A stretch of DNA of 64,000 nucleotides from Ferrovibrio sp046297595 (GCF_046297595.1 NZ_JBKBHT010000005.1:206124-270123), one strand, 5' to 3'. Numbered from the stretch's first letter, positions 42,802 through 53,202 are shown. A program made the numbers and translations. Notes: generated by a model from the sequence alone, not told the origin.

Positions 42802-42920
42802 ATCACCATGCCGCCGCGCCCGGCGCCAGTATCCTGTTGGCAGAACACTGAAAAATCATATGGTTAACGAATTCGGGGGCTGGGCGGACCTTGCGCCGAC
42901 AGGCGAACCGGACATGCCGC

Positions 42921-42949
42921 TTGCGCCAGGGCGGCGAACCGGGTAAAAG
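42921..42949 (+). promoter_or_regulatory. Promoter of rpsB-tsf
   Basis: TTGCGC (42921-42926) and TAAAAG (42944-42949) have a 17-base spacer. Transcription would start near 42956, leaving a 125-base leader before rpsB that contains small hairpins, among them GGGGA-GACA-TCCCC at about 43001-43014. Confidence 0.5.
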
Positions 42950-43080
42950 CGCGGCGCTTAAACCCACACGCAGGCTTGCGCAGCCTTGGGGGAGACATCC
43001 CCATTGCCGCGTTCCGGTGTCCGAGCTCCGACAGGGGCAGAGACGACGTCTGCGGAGGCCCAACCGGAAAAGGACAGAGG

Positions 43081-43869
43081 ATGACCCTGCCGACCTTTAC
43101 TATGCGTCAGCTGATCGAAGCTGGCGTCCATTTCGGCCACCAGACCCATCGGTGGAATCCGAAAATGAAGTCGTATCTCTTCGGAGAGCGCAACAACATT
43201 CACATCATCGACCTGCAGCAGAGCGTTCCGCTGCTGCACCGCGCCCTGCAGGCCGTGCGCGATACTGTCGCCGGCGGCGGCCGCGTGCTGTTCGTCGGCA
43301 CCAAGCGCCAGGCTTCCGAGGCGGTTGCCGAGGCTGCCAAGAAGTGCGGCCAGTATTACGTGAACCATCGCTGGCTCGGCGGCATGCTGACCAACTGGAA
43401 GACCATTTCCCAGTCGATCAAGCGCCTGAAGGAACTGGAAGAGCTGCTGTCGGGCGAGCAGAACACTGCCGGCCTGACCAAGAAGGAAGTGCTCAACCTG
43501 ACCCGCGAGCGCGAGAAGCTCGACCGCGCGCTCGGCGGCATCAAGGACATGGGCGGCCTGCCGGACATCATGATCGTGATCGACACGGTGAAGGAAGACA
43601 TTGCCATCGCCGAGGCCCGCACGCTGAATATCCCGGTGGTTGCCATCCTGGATTCGAATTCGGATCCGCAGGGCATCACCTATCCGGTGCCGGGTAACGA
43701 CGACGCGCTGCGCGCCATCAACCTGTATTGCGACCTGTTCTCGCTGGCTGTCCTGGGCGGCATCGAAGAGCAGCTGTCGGCCAGCGGCGCCGATCTCGGC
43801 GCGGCTGAAGACATGCCGGTCGAGGCGATCCCGGAAGCGGGCGCCGGCGAAGCTGCGGCCCAGGCCTAA
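43081..43869 (+). CDS. rpsB: 30S ribosomal protein S2
   Basis: A 262-residue small-subunit protein needed for late 30S assembly and S1 binding. The N-terminus MRQLIEAGVHFGHQTHRWNPKM and the YVNHRWLGGMLTNWKTI block are diagnostic. It has the acidic, alanine-rich C-terminal tail seen in alphaproteobacteria. An AAAAGGACAGAGG stretch provides the ribosome-binding site. A strong GC hairpin follows before tsf. Confidence 0.97.
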   Translation: MTLPTFTMRQLIEAGVHFGHQTHRWNPKMKSYLFGERNNIHIIDLQQSVPLLHRALQAVRDTVAGGGRVLFVGTKRQASEAVAEAAKKCGQYYVNHRWLGGMLTNWKTISQSIKRLKELEELLSGEQNTAGLTKKEVLNLTREREKLDRALGGIKDMGGLPDIMIVIDTVKEDIAIAEARTLNIPVVAILDSNSDPQGITYPVPGNDDALRAINLYCDLFSLAVLGGIEEQLSASGADLGAAEDMPVEAIPEAGAGEAAAQA

Positions 43870-43887
43870 AGCCTGATGCGTTCGGTC

Positions 43888-43920
43888 GCGGCGCCTCTGT
43901 CGGACTCGACGGGGCGCCGC
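43888..43920 (+). repeat. GC-rich hairpin between rpsB and tsf
   Basis: GCGGCGCC (43888-43895) and GGCGCCGC (43913-43920) form a perfect 8-bp stem around a 17-base loop. No T-run follows, so it more likely limits read-through or protects the rpsB message end than fully terminates. Confidence 0.55.
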
Positions 43921-43980
43921 AACCATTTCCATGACATGGCCGTTACAACGCGGCCCAACGCTTTAACCTGAGAGGACAAC

Positions 43981-44904
43981 ATGGCTGAGATTACTGCGGC
44001 CCTGGTGAAGGATCTGCGCGAGAAGACCGGCGCGGGCATGATGGATTGCAAGAAGGCGCTGGCCGAGACGAATGGCGATCTGGACGCCGCCATCGACTGG
44101 CTGCGCAAGAAGGGCCTTTCGGCCGCGGCCAAGAAGGCCGGCCGTGTTGCCGCCGAAGGCCTCGTCGCCGTTGCCATCAAGGACAACAAGGGTGCCATCG
44201 TCGAGGTAAATGCGGAAACTGACTTCGTCGCCCGCAATCCGCAATTCCAGGCTCTGGCCAGCGGCATCGCGACCGTTGCGCTGACCGCGGGCGATGATGT
44301 CGCCACGCTGGAGGCTGCGGCCTTCCCGGGCACCGGCCGCAATGTGAAGGACGAAGTGACCCAGGCGATCGCCACCATCGGCGAGAACATGACCCTGCGT
44401 CGTGCCAAGACCCTGAGCGTCGATGGCGGCGTGGTCGTTGCCTATGTGCACAGCGCCCTGGCCGATGGTCTGGGCAAGCTGGGCGTTCTGGTCGGCCTGA
44501 AGTCGACCGGCAAGCGCGAGGTGCTGGAGCAGATCGGCAAGCAGCTGGCGATGCATATCGCAGCGGCCAATCCGCAGTCGCTGAGCACCAAGGACCTGGA
44601 TCAGAGCCTGGTCGAGCGCGAGCGCACCGTGCTGACCGAGCAGGCTGCCGGTTCGGGCAAGCCGGCCGACATCATCGCCAAGATGGTCGAGGGCCGTATC
44701 CGTAAATTCTACCAGGAAGTCGTGCTGCTCGAGCAGACCTTCGTGATCGACGGCGAGACCCAGGTGGGCAAGGCCGTCGAGAAGGCTGCCAAGGATGCCG
44801 GTGCCCCGATCGAGGTGACTGGTTTCGTCCGCTTCCAGCTGGGCGAAGGTATTGAGAAAAAGACCGACGATTTCGCGGCTGAAGTCGCCAAGATGGCCGG
44901 CTGA
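43981..44904 (+). CDS. tsf: Elongation factor Ts
   Basis: The nucleotide exchange factor for EF-Tu, 307 residues. The N-terminal UBA-like domain reads VKDLREKTGAGMMDCKKALAETNGD, and the TDFVAR motif (residues 80-85, in ETDFVARNPQF) that inserts near the EF-Tu nucleotide site is intact. A GAGAGGA site precedes the ATG. The operon ends at the terminator at 44931. Confidence 0.97.
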   Translation: MAEITAALVKDLREKTGAGMMDCKKALAETNGDLDAAIDWLRKKGLSAAAKKAGRVAAEGLVAVAIKDNKGAIVEVNAETDFVARNPQFQALASGIATVALTAGDDVATLEAAAFPGTGRNVKDEVTQAIATIGENMTLRRAKTLSVDGGVVVAYVHSALADGLGKLGVLVGLKSTGKREVLEQIGKQLAMHIAAANPQSLSTKDLDQSLVERERTVLTEQAAGSGKPADIIAKMVEGRIRKFYQEVVLLEQTFVIDGETQVGKAVEKAAKDAGAPIEVTGFVRFQLGEGIEKKTDDFAAEVAKMAG

Positions 44905-44930
44905 TCGCCGGACACCAGACTGGACCGGGC

Positions 44931-44952
44931 AGGGGGGCGAAAGCCCCCCTTT
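44931..44952 (+). terminator. Rho-independent terminator after tsf
   Basis: An 8-bp stem, AGGGGGGC with GCCCCCCT, is closed by a GAAA tetraloop and followed by a short T-run. It ends the rpsB-tsf unit 27 bases after the tsf stop. Confidence 0.88.
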
Positions 44953-45026
44953 CCATGTCAGCGCCGGGGCAGGGTGGCCATTGTGGGAGCGGGTCATCCG
45001 GCCCGGTCGTCTGATATCGCCTGCCA

Positions 45027-45035
45027 TGCTATAAG
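45027..45035 (+). promoter_or_regulatory. Extended -10 promoter upstream of pyrH
   Basis: TATAAG (45030-45035) is directly preceded by TGC, forming an extended -10 element, about 78 bases upstream of pyrH. No good -35 box lies 17 bases upstream, which is acceptable for extended -10 promoters. Confidence 0.45.
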
Positions 45036-45112
45036 TCCGCCACAGAATCGCCGCGCTTTTCCGTCATCCCTTGGCGCCGCCGCGTCGAGGCATCCTCAGG
45101 GAACCTTCTCCC

Positions 45113-45829
<717 letters not shown>

Positions 45830-45882
45830 GGCAGATTACCTGCACAAGCCATTGATTTAATAAGAAGAACGGGAGAAGGCTC

Positions 45883-46440
45883 GTGGCCGAACCGGATATC
45901 GACGATATTGAACGGCGTATGAACAAGGCGATCGATGTGCTGAAGCACGAATATGCCGGCCTGCGTACCGGCCGCGCCAGCATCAGCATGCTCGATCCGG
46001 TTCGTGTCGAGGTCTATGGCAGCATGATGCCGATCAACCAGATCGGCACGGTGAGCGTGCCCGAACCGCGGATGATCAGCGTTCAGGTCTGGGACAAGAG
46101 CAACGTCAAGGCGGTGGAAAAGGCGATTGCCGCCAGTGGCCTGGGCCTGAATCCTCAGGCCGATGGCACGTTGATCCGCATCCCCATCCCTGAGTTGAAC
46201 GAGCAGCGCCGCAAGGAACTCACCAAGGTCGCCGGTCAGTATGCCGAGCAGGCCAAGGTGGCAGTGCGCGGCGTGCGCCGTGACGGGATGGATCATCTCA
46301 AGAAATCGGAGAAGGACGGCGACCTCGGCGAGGACGACGTCAAGATGTATCAGGACGAGATTCAGAAGCTGACCGACGATTCTACCAAGAAGATTGACGA
46401 GATGCTGGCGCAGAAGACCAAGGAGATCCTTCAGGTCTGA
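45883..46440 (+). CDS. frr: Ribosome recycling factor
   Basis: With EF-G it splits post-termination ribosomes. It has the usual 185 residues. Recognisable parts are RMNKAIDVLKHEYAGLRTGRAS at the first helix, then LRIPIPELNEQRRKELTK-like sequence and RRDGMDHLKKSEKDGDLGEDD. The start is GTG at 45883, preceded by GGGAGAAGG at good spacing. Confidence 0.97.
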   Translation: MAEPDIDDIERRMNKAIDVLKHEYAGLRTGRASISMLDPVRVEVYGSMMPINQIGTVSVPEPRMISVQVWDKSNVKAVEKAIAASGLGLNPQADGTLIRIPIPELNEQRRKELTKVAGQYAEQAKVAVRGVRRDGMDHLKKSEKDGDLGEDDVKMYQDEIQKLTDDSTKKIDEMLAQKTKEILQV

Positions 46441-46442
46441 TC

Positions 46443-47180
46443 ATGTCGCAACCCGTCGCATCCCAGGCTCTGGCCCCCGCGCCGCCACGTCACGTCGCCA
46501 TCATTATGGATGGCAATGGACGATGGGCGAAGGCGCGTGGTCTGCCGCGCAACCTTGGCCATCGCCAGGGCGTGGATGCGGTGCGCGAGGTGGTGCGAAA
46601 CTGTCGCAAGCTGGGCATCGAATACCTCACGCTGTATGCTTTCTCATCGGAAAACTGGAAGCGGCCGCAGAGCGAAGTCAGCGGGCTGATGGATTTGCTG
46701 CGCCTCTATATCCGCCGCGAACTTGATGATCTGCGCCGGAATGGCGTGCGTATCCGTGTGATTGGCGATCGCACGCGTCTGGCGCCAGACATTGTTTCCT
46801 TGATCGAGGATGCCGAATCGCAGACCCGCGATAACCGGACGCTGACTCTGGTAATCGCGCTTAGCTATGGCGGGCAGGATGAGATCGTGGCGGCTTGCCG
46901 TCAGATCGCCGAGCAGGTCGCGGCCGGCAAGCTTGCCCCCGAACAGATCACGGCCGATACGCTGGCTGGCAACCTGCAGACAGTGGGCATTCCTGACCCT
47001 GATCTGGTGATACGGACCAGTGGCGAACAGCGGTTGTCGAACTTCCTGTTGTGGCAGACCGCCTACAGCGAGCTTGTGTTTGTCGACAAGCTTTGGCCGG
47101 ATTTTGCCGCTGAGGATCTCGCGGCTGCCGTTGGCGAGTTCCAGCGGCGCGAACGGCGTTATGGCGCAAGCGGTGAGTGA
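46443..47180 (+). CDS. uppS: Isoprenyl transferase (undecaprenyl diphosphate synthase)
   Basis: It makes undecaprenyl diphosphate, the lipid carrier for cell-wall and surface sugars. It has 245 residues with the cis-prenyltransferase signature HVAIIMDGNGRWAKARGLPRN at 19-39 (catalytic Asp in MDGNGRW), LTLYAFSSENWKRP at about 61, and the C-terminal DLVIRTSGEQRLSNFLLWQ. It starts two bases after frr and overlaps cdsA by 20. Confidence 0.96.
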   Translation: MSQPVASQALAPAPPRHVAIIMDGNGRWAKARGLPRNLGHRQGVDAVREVVRNCRKLGIEYLTLYAFSSENWKRPQSEVSGLMDLLRLYIRRELDDLRRNGVRIRVIGDRTRLAPDIVSLIEDAESQTRDNRTLTLVIALSYGGQDEIVAACRQIAEQVAAGKLAPEQITADTLAGNLQTVGIPDPDLVIRTSGEQRLSNFLLWQTAYSELVFVDKLWPDFAAEDLAAAVGEFQRRERRYGASGE

Positions 47181-47889
47181 GAACGATCCATCAGCTGCCA
47201 GACCGGCACTAGGCGGCAGCGGCCTGATCAAACGTGCCATTTCAGCGGCCGTGCTGCTGCCGCTTGCGGTCGCCGCGGCATGGTTCGGCGATATCGCTTT
47301 CATTGTGCTGGTCGCGCTCGCCGGCTTGTTGATGTTGTGGGAATGGCAACGGCTGCCCCGGCTTGGAGCCGAGAAGGGCTGGTCGAGCAATCCGCTGCTT
47401 TGGGCCGCTGTTGGGATTCTGTATATCGTCTTGCCCTGTCTGGCGCTGATCTGGTTGCGCGATCAGCCAGGGCATGGCCGTCATATCGTTTTCTGGCTGT
47501 TCTGCGTGGTCTGGGCTACCGATACCGGCGCTTATTTCGCAGGACGTACCATTGGCGGTCCGAAACTGATCCCGAGCATCAGTCCGAACAAAACCTGGGC
47601 CGGATTGCTGGGCGGAATGGTCTGTGCCTCGCTTGTTGGCGGTCTGGTTGCGGCCATCAATCCGGTGTTGCCCGCATTCGCATTGGCAGGCTTCGCGAGC
47701 CTGGTCGCTGTTGTGTCGCAAGCTGGTGACTTCACGGAGTCCGGCATCAAGCGCAACTTTGGTGTGAAGGATGCCAGTCAGATAATCCCCGGCCATGGCG
47801 GAGTACTTGATCGACTTGATGGGCTGCTGTTCGCGGCGCCTTTCGTGGCATTGTGCGATCTGCTGTGGGGGTACGCGATATGGTCGTAA
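47161..47889 (+). CDS. cdsA: Phosphatidate cytidylyltransferase
   Basis: It makes CDP-diacylglycerol for phospholipid synthesis. It has 242 residues with about seven membrane helices. The C-terminal signature SQAGDFTESGIKRNFGVKD with IIPGHGGVLDRLDGL is intact, as is SPNKTWAGLLGG. The ATG at 47161 lies within the end of uppS. The stop overlaps the dxr start by 10 bases. Confidence 0.94.
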   Translation: MAQAVSENDPSAARPALGGSGLIKRAISAAVLLPLAVAAAWFGDIAFIVLVALAGLLMLWEWQRLPRLGAEKGWSSNPLLWAAVGILYIVLPCLALIWLRDQPGHGRHIVFWLFCVVWATDTGAYFAGRTIGGPKLIPSISPNKTWAGLLGGMVCASLVGGLVAAINPVLPAFALAGFASLVAVVSQAGDFTESGIKRNFGVKDASQIIPGHGGVLDRLDGLLFAAPFVALCDLLWGYAIWS

Positions 47890-49106
47890 TTCCTTCCGCC
47901 GCCACGCCGCGTCGCGTCACCATTCTCGGTTCCACCGGTTCGGTGGGACGTTCCACCGTGGATCTGTTGAGCCGTGAGCCGGAACGTTTCCCGGTCGAGG
48001 CGTTGACGGCACAAAGCAATGTCGTCTTGCTGGTCGAACAGGCGATGCTGCTGAAGGCGCGGCTCGCAGTGATCGGCGATGAAACTCTGTTGCCCGAACT
48101 ACGGCAGCGTCTGGCCGGCAGCGGGGTCGAAACGGCTGGCGGCAGCCGCGCAATCGTCGAGGCCGCGTCGCGGCCTGCTGAATGGGTCATGGCCGCCATT
48201 GTCGGCGCAGCTGGGTTGGAGCCGACGCTGGCCGCCGTGCGCCGTGGTGCAATTGTCGCGCTGGCCAACAAGGAAAGCCTGGTTTGCGCCGGCGCGCTGG
48301 TTATGCGTGAGGCGGCGCTGCATGGAGCGACCATCCTGCCGGTCGATTCAGAGCATAACGCGATTTTCCAGGTTTTTGATTTCGATGCACCTGAAAGCAT
48401 CGACCGTGTGATCCTGACGGCTTCGGGAGGGCCTTTCCGCACTTTAAGCTTAGGCGAGATGCGCGAAGTAACGCCGGCCCAGGCCATCGCTCACCCTGTC
48501 TGGAGCATGGGAGCCAAGATATCGGTCGATTCTGCCACCCTGATGAACAAGGGGCTGGAACTGATCGAGGCCAGTTTCCTCTTTCCCGTGCCGGAACCGC
48601 GTATTGAGGTGCTGATCCATCCGCAATCGGTGATCCACAGCTTGGTATCGTACGTCGACGGGTCCGTCCTGGCCCAATTGGGAACCCCGGACATGCGCAC
48701 GCCCATCGCCGTCGCATTGGCCTGGCCCGCCCGCATGGCCACGCCCGCCGGACGGCTGGATTTGGCCAGCATTGCCAAACTGACCTTCGAAGTACCTGAT
48801 TCTGCTAGATTTCCTGCCCTGAACCTGGCCCGGCAGGCCTTGCAAAGTGGGGGCGCGGCTCCTACAATTCTTAATGCAGCCAATGAGGTCGCGGTTGACG
48901 CCTTTCTGAATGGTCGGATCGGTTTTCTCGACATCACCCGGATCGTCGAGCAGGCCCTGACCCGGCTTCCGGGTGGAGATCTAGGCGATCTGGATGCAGT
49001 GCGCCAAGCCGATCAGGCGGCTCGGCAATATGCCGCCCGCCTGATAGATCCAGCCGATGACGGCCGGGTCGTGCGGGTGCAAACGAGAGGACGGAACCGG
49101 CCTTAG
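47880..49106 (+). CDS. dxr: 1-deoxy-D-xylulose 5-phosphate reductoisomerase
   Basis: The second enzyme of the MEP isoprenoid pathway, NADPH-dependent, 408 residues. The dinucleotide-binding start RRVTILGSTGSVGRSTVDLL, the ALANKESLVCAG block, and the substrate and metal site VDSEHNAIFQ and SVDSATLMNKGLELIEA are present. A GGGGG stretch precedes the ATG at 47880. In-frame codons upstream extend into cdsA and are not needed. Confidence 0.96.
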   Translation: MVVIPSAATPRRVTILGSTGSVGRSTVDLLSREPERFPVEALTAQSNVVLLVEQAMLLKARLAVIGDETLLPELRQRLAGSGVETAGGSRAIVEAASRPAEWVMAAIVGAAGLEPTLAAVRRGAIVALANKESLVCAGALVMREAALHGATILPVDSEHNAIFQVFDFDAPESIDRVILTASGGPFRTLSLGEMREVTPAQAIAHPVWSMGAKISVDSATLMNKGLELIEASFLFPVPEPRIEVLIHPQSVIHSLVSYVDGSVLAQLGTPDMRTPIAVALAWPARMATPAGRLDLASIAKLTFEVPDSARFPALNLARQALQSGGAAPTILNAANEVAVDAFLNGRIGFLDITRIVEQALTRLPGGDLGDLDAVRQADQAARQYAARLIDPADDGRVVRVQTRGRNRP

Positions 49107-49126
49107 CCGCCGGTGATCGAGGAGCC

Positions 49127-50263
49127 ATGGATTTCATCGCCAGTCTTGCCGGATACGTCGTTCCGTTCGTCGTCGTTCTGACTATCATCGTATTCATCCA
49201 TGAGCTGGGTCATTACTGGGTCGCGCGCCGTTGTGGCGTGCGGGTGGAAGTTTTCTCCATCGGTTTCGGTCCGGAATTGTTCGGCTGGAATGACAAGCAC
49301 GACACACGCTGGAAGATCAGCGCGATCCCGCTTGGAGGCTATGTCAAATTTTTTGGCGACGCCGATGCGACATCCAGTGCCGACAACGGCGCGGTGGCGA
49401 CGATGACGGCCGCGGAACGCAAGGTTTCGTTCCATCACCAGCGTCTGCGGAACCGCATGGCCATCGTTGCGGCCGGCCCGGTGGCGAATTTCATTTTTGC
49501 CATCTTCATCTATGCCGCGTTGTTCAGCTTGATCGGGCAACCCTTCACGCCGCCGGTGGTGGGCGATGTGGTGCAGGGCAGTGCTGCCGAGGCCGCCGGA
49601 CTGCGCGCCGGCGATCGCATCCAGAGCGCAGACGGCACCGGCATTCAGCGGTTTGAGGAATTGCGTTCATACGTGGCTCTGCGCGCCGAGACACCGATTG
49701 CGCTCACTGTTCTGCGCGATGGTGGCGAGATCGCCCTGACGGTGGTGCCGTCGCGGGTGGATGTGGCCGATGGCATGGGCGGCACGCAGCGGGTCGGCCA
49801 GATCGGCATTCGTACCACCGGCATCGATTTCGTGCGCCACGATCCAGCCACAGCGATTGTGCAGGCTGTGCGCGAGACCTGGCAGGTGGTCGCCAATACC
49901 TTCACTTATCTTGGCCGCATCATCCAGGGGCGCGAATCCGGCGACCAACTCAGCGGCCCACTCGGCATTGCCAAAATGTCGGGGGATGTGGCCAAGAATG
50001 GCTGGCTCGGCCTAGTCTCCCTGATGGCCACCCTGTCGGTTGCCATCGGGCTGATCAACCTGTTCCCGGTGCCGATGCTCGATGGCGGCCATCTTATGTT
50101 CTATGCCGTCGAGGCTGTGCGGGGGCGCCCGTTGGGCGAACGGGCTCAGGAATACGGTTTCCGCATCGGTTTTGCCCTGGTCATGTCCCTGTTCCTATTT
50201 GCGACGTGGAACGACTTGAACCGCTTGCCAATTTTCAATTTCCTCACTGGGCTTTTCTCGTGA
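49127..50263 (+). CDS. rseP: RIP metalloprotease RseP
   Basis: An inner-membrane site-2 protease of 378 residues that cuts anti-sigma factors and leftover signal peptides. The zinc motif HELGH is in the first helix (FIHELGHYWVARR), a PDZ domain occupies about 120-200 (GSAAEAAGLRAGDRIQSADG), and the second active-site helix has NLFPVPMLDGGHL. bamA follows after about 50 bases, the usual envelope-stress gene order. Confidence 0.95.
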   Translation: MDFIASLAGYVVPFVVVLTIIVFIHELGHYWVARRCGVRVEVFSIGFGPELFGWNDKHDTRWKISAIPLGGYVKFFGDADATSSADNGAVATMTAAERKVSFHHQRLRNRMAIVAAGPVANFIFAIFIYAALFSLIGQPFTPPVVGDVVQGSAAEAAGLRAGDRIQSADGTGIQRFEELRSYVALRAETPIALTVLRDGGEIALTVVPSRVDVADGMGGTQRVGQIGIRTTGIDFVRHDPATAIVQAVRETWQVVANTFTYLGRIIQGRESGDQLSGPLGIAKMSGDVAKNGWLGLVSLMATLSVAIGLINLFPVPMLDGGHLMFYAVEAVRGRPLGERAQEYGFRIGFALVMSLFLFATWNDLNRLPIFNFLTGLFS

Positions 50264-50311
50264 ATCCGGCTAAGTGAGGGGGCTCGATTGGGGAAGGGGA
50301 TTGTGGCGGAT

Positions 50312-52618
50312 ATGATCCGATGCGAAACGCTGCGCAGGCTGCACCGCGTGGCATTGATGCCTGTGGTTGGCCTGTTGATGCTGTTTGCCGGGGTGCTTTG
50401 CGCGGATACTGCGCATGCCCAGAGCGGACCGCAGATACGCGACATCGTGGTCGAAGGTAATCAGCGGATCGAGATTTCCACGATCCAGAATTACCTGACC
50501 CTCCAGCCCGGGGCGACCTATTCTAGTGCCGAGGCCGACAAGTCGCTGAAGGCCCTGTTCGCAACCGGCCTATTCGCCGATGTCAATCTGCGCCTCCAGG
50601 GCAGCAGCCTGATCGTGCGGGTAACCGAGAATCCGGTGATCAACCGCATCCTGTTTGAAGGCAATCGCAGGGTTCAGGCCGACCAACTCCGCTCGGAGCT
50701 GCAGCTCAAGACCCGCCAAGTCTATACACGGGCCAAGGTGCAGGCCGATACCCAGCGCATCCAGCAGATATACCGCCGCACCGGCCGCTTTGCCGCCACG
50801 GTAGAGCCGAAGGTCGTGCAACTGCCCCAGAACCGCGTCGATCTGGTGTTCGAGATCAGTGAGGGCCCGCTCACCGGGGTCAGCCGCATTCGTTTTATCG
50901 GAAACCGGCATTACAACGACTCTCGGCTGCGCGAGGAAATCCAGACCAAGGAAAGTGCGTGGTATCGGTTTTTGTCGTCGGATGACAGTTACGATCCCGA
51001 TCGTCTGACCTTCGATCGCGAGAAACTACGAAAGTTCTATCTGAGTAAGGGCTATGCCGATTTCTCGGTGATCAATGCTGTGGCCGAACTGATGCCGGAT
51101 CGCGAGAAATTCATCATCACATTCACGGTGGATGAGGGCGAACGCTACCGCTTCGGCGAGATGGATGTCGTCAGCGAGATGAAGGGTGTCGATGGCGCTC
51201 AACTCAAGGAGTTCGTCGCCACCAAGAAAGGCGACATTTACAACGCCGACCAGGTCGAAAAGACCGTGCAGGATATGACCACCGAGCTTGGTCGGTTTGG
51301 CTATGCCTTCGCTGATGTGCGGCCCGATATCAGGAAGGACCGCGAAAAACGGATCATCGATGTCACCTACCGAATCGGCGAGAGCCCGCGGGTTTTTGTC
51401 GAGCGTATCGATATCGTCGGTAACGTACGGACTCTCGACAAGGTGGTCCGTCGCGAATTCCGTCTGGCCGAAGGCGACGCGTTCAATTCGGCCAAGCTGC
51501 GGCGGACCCGTACCCGTCTGCGCGGCCTGAATTTCTTCGAGAAGGTTGAGATCACTGAAAGCAAGGGCAGTGCGCCCGACAAGGTGGTGCTGACCGCCGA
51601 GGTTCAAGAGAAATCCACCGGCGAATTGTCGTTCGGTGTCGGTTACTCGACAACGGAAAGCGTGCTTGGTGACATTAGCATTCGCGAGAGGAATCTGCTC
51701 GGCCGAGGCCAGGACCTTAGGCTGGGCTTCAGTCTGTCTACGCGGCGGCAGCAGATTGATGTCGGTTTCACCGAGCCGTATTTTCTCGATCGCGAACTGG
51801 CCGCCGGCATCGATATCCAGCGCCGCCGCACCGACTATTCACGGCGCAGCAGCCTGGATCAGACCACCACCTCGGCTTCTCCGCGTATTTCCTACCCGAT
51901 CACGGAAAACCTGTCTCAGCAGGTTTACTATCGCATCCGGCAGGATGAAATCACCGATGTCGACAGCACTGCATCGCGCTTCGTTCGGGCCCAGAAGGGC
52001 ACATATGTCACATCGTCTATCGGCCATATCCTGACATATGATCGCCGCGACGATCGCATCGATCCCACCACCGGCTATGTCCTTCGTTTATCGCAGGAGG
52101 GTGCTGGTCTGGGGGGGACCGAATATTATTTCAAGAATGTCGTTAACGGGATGAAATATTTCTCGGTAACCGACGAGGTGGTGCTCAGCGTGGGTGCCGA
52201 GGCGGGCATCATCACGGCCCTTCAGGATGATGTCCGGTTGCCGAACCGCTTCTTCATCGGTGGCGATACGTTCCGCGGTTTCCGTACCGGCGGCATCGGC
52301 CCTCGTGACATCACCACGAATGACGCCCTGGGTGGTGAACGCTATTACAAGGCTGAAGCTGATCTGACCTTCCCGATCGGTTTGCCGAATGAGTTTGGCA
52401 TCAAGGGGCGTGTTTTCACAGAGGCAGGCTCGCTGTGGGAAACCAGCGATTCTGGTCCGGAGGTTGTCGATGAGAACAGCCTGCGCGTTTCATCCGGCGT
52501 CGGCGTGCAATGGAAGTCGCCGCTTGGTCTTATCCGTGTCGATTTCGGTGTTCCTCTCGTCAAGGAAGATTACGACCGGAGAGAGCTGGTCCGGATTAAT
52601 TTCGGCTCCCGCTTCTAA
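50312..52618 (+). CDS. bamA: Outer membrane protein assembly factor BamA
   Basis: The essential beta-barrel of the BAM complex, 768 residues from the chosen start. A signal peptide ends near TAHAQ. Five POTRA domains follow (the first begins IRDIVVEGNQRIEISTI), then a 16-strand barrel from about residue 430 and the terminal strand ending in NFGSRF with C-terminal Phe. The FIGGDTFRGFRTGGIGPRD loop contains the conserved RGF motif. A GTG at 50303 is an alternative start; both lie after GGGGAAGGGG. Confidence 0.95.
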   Translation: MIRCETLRRLHRVALMPVVGLLMLFAGVLCADTAHAQSGPQIRDIVVEGNQRIEISTIQNYLTLQPGATYSSAEADKSLKALFATGLFADVNLRLQGSSLIVRVTENPVINRILFEGNRRVQADQLRSELQLKTRQVYTRAKVQADTQRIQQIYRRTGRFAATVEPKVVQLPQNRVDLVFEISEGPLTGVSRIRFIGNRHYNDSRLREEIQTKESAWYRFLSSDDSYDPDRLTFDREKLRKFYLSKGYADFSVINAVAELMPDREKFIITFTVDEGERYRFGEMDVVSEMKGVDGAQLKEFVATKKGDIYNADQVEKTVQDMTTELGRFGYAFADVRPDIRKDREKRIIDVTYRIGESPRVFVERIDIVGNVRTLDKVVRREFRLAEGDAFNSAKLRRTRTRLRGLNFFEKVEITESKGSAPDKVVLTAEVQEKSTGELSFGVGYSTTESVLGDISIRERNLLGRGQDLRLGFSLSTRRQQIDVGFTEPYFLDRELAAGIDIQRRRTDYSRRSSLDQTTTSASPRISYPITENLSQQVYYRIRQDEITDVDSTASRFVRAQKGTYVTSSIGHILTYDRRDDRIDPTTGYVLRLSQEGAGLGGTEYYFKNVVNGMKYFSVTDEVVLSVGAEAGIITALQDDVRLPNRFFIGGDTFRGFRTGGIGPRDITTNDALGGERYYKAEADLTFPIGLPNEFGIKGRVFTEAGSLWETSDSGPEVVDENSLRVSSGVGVQWKSPLGLIRVDFGVPLVKEDYDRRELVRINFGSRF

Positions 52619-52633
52619 CAAGGTTTGCGAGTT

Positions 52634-53200
52634 ATGAATCCAATCTCCAAGTTCTTGATCGCCGTAGCGGCATTGCTCTGTGTGGTGATGCCCGGACTGG
52701 CCATGGCGCAGGCCAAGACGCCTGCATCCGTGATTGCCATCATCGATGGCCAGAAGATCAACCGTGAGGCTGCGGCACTCAAAAACGCAAGGCAGCAGCT
52801 TGAGCAGTATCGCTTCAATTTCCAGTCCGAGATAGCCAAGGAAGAGGAGAAGCTGCGCGCAGAAGAGCAGGAAATCGCCCGCCAGCGCTCAGTGCTTGCG
52901 CCCGAAGCTTTCGAACAGCGCCGTCAAGCTTTTCAGGGTAAGGTGATCGATCTGCAGAAGCGCATCCAGGAGCGTTCGCAATCGCTGGAAAAGATGCTGA
53001 ACAGTGTCCGTGAGCAGGTAACACTGCAAGTCATCGAGATATTGAAGGCACTGGCTCAGGAACGCGGATTCAACATCGTGCTGGATCGTGCCCAGGTGCA
53101 GATTTTTGTCGGGGACAATATCGACATCACCGTCGAAGTGCTCAAGCGCCTGGATCAGCGCCTGCCGTCGGTGAAGGTGGCCTTGCCTGCCGGGAAATAA
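52634..53200 (+). CDS. skp: OmpH/Skp family periplasmic chaperone
   Basis: A 188-residue periplasmic chaperone for unfolded outer-membrane proteins. It has a signal peptide ending at GLAMAQA and a long charged helical region at about 50-150 (heptad-like, rich in Glu, Gln and Arg) that forms the Skp tentacles. The start is the ATG at 52634. The position between bamA and lpxD is conserved. Confidence 0.92.
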   Translation: MNPISKFLIAVAALLCVVMPGLAMAQAKTPASVIAIIDGQKINREAAALKNARQQLEQYRFNFQSEIAKEEEKLRAEEQEIARQRSVLAPEAFEQRRQAFQGKVIDLQKRIQERSQSLEKMLNSVREQVTLQVIEILKALAQERGFNIVLDRAQVQIFVGDNIDITVEVLKRLDQRLPSVKVALPAGK

Positions 53201-53202
53201 GC

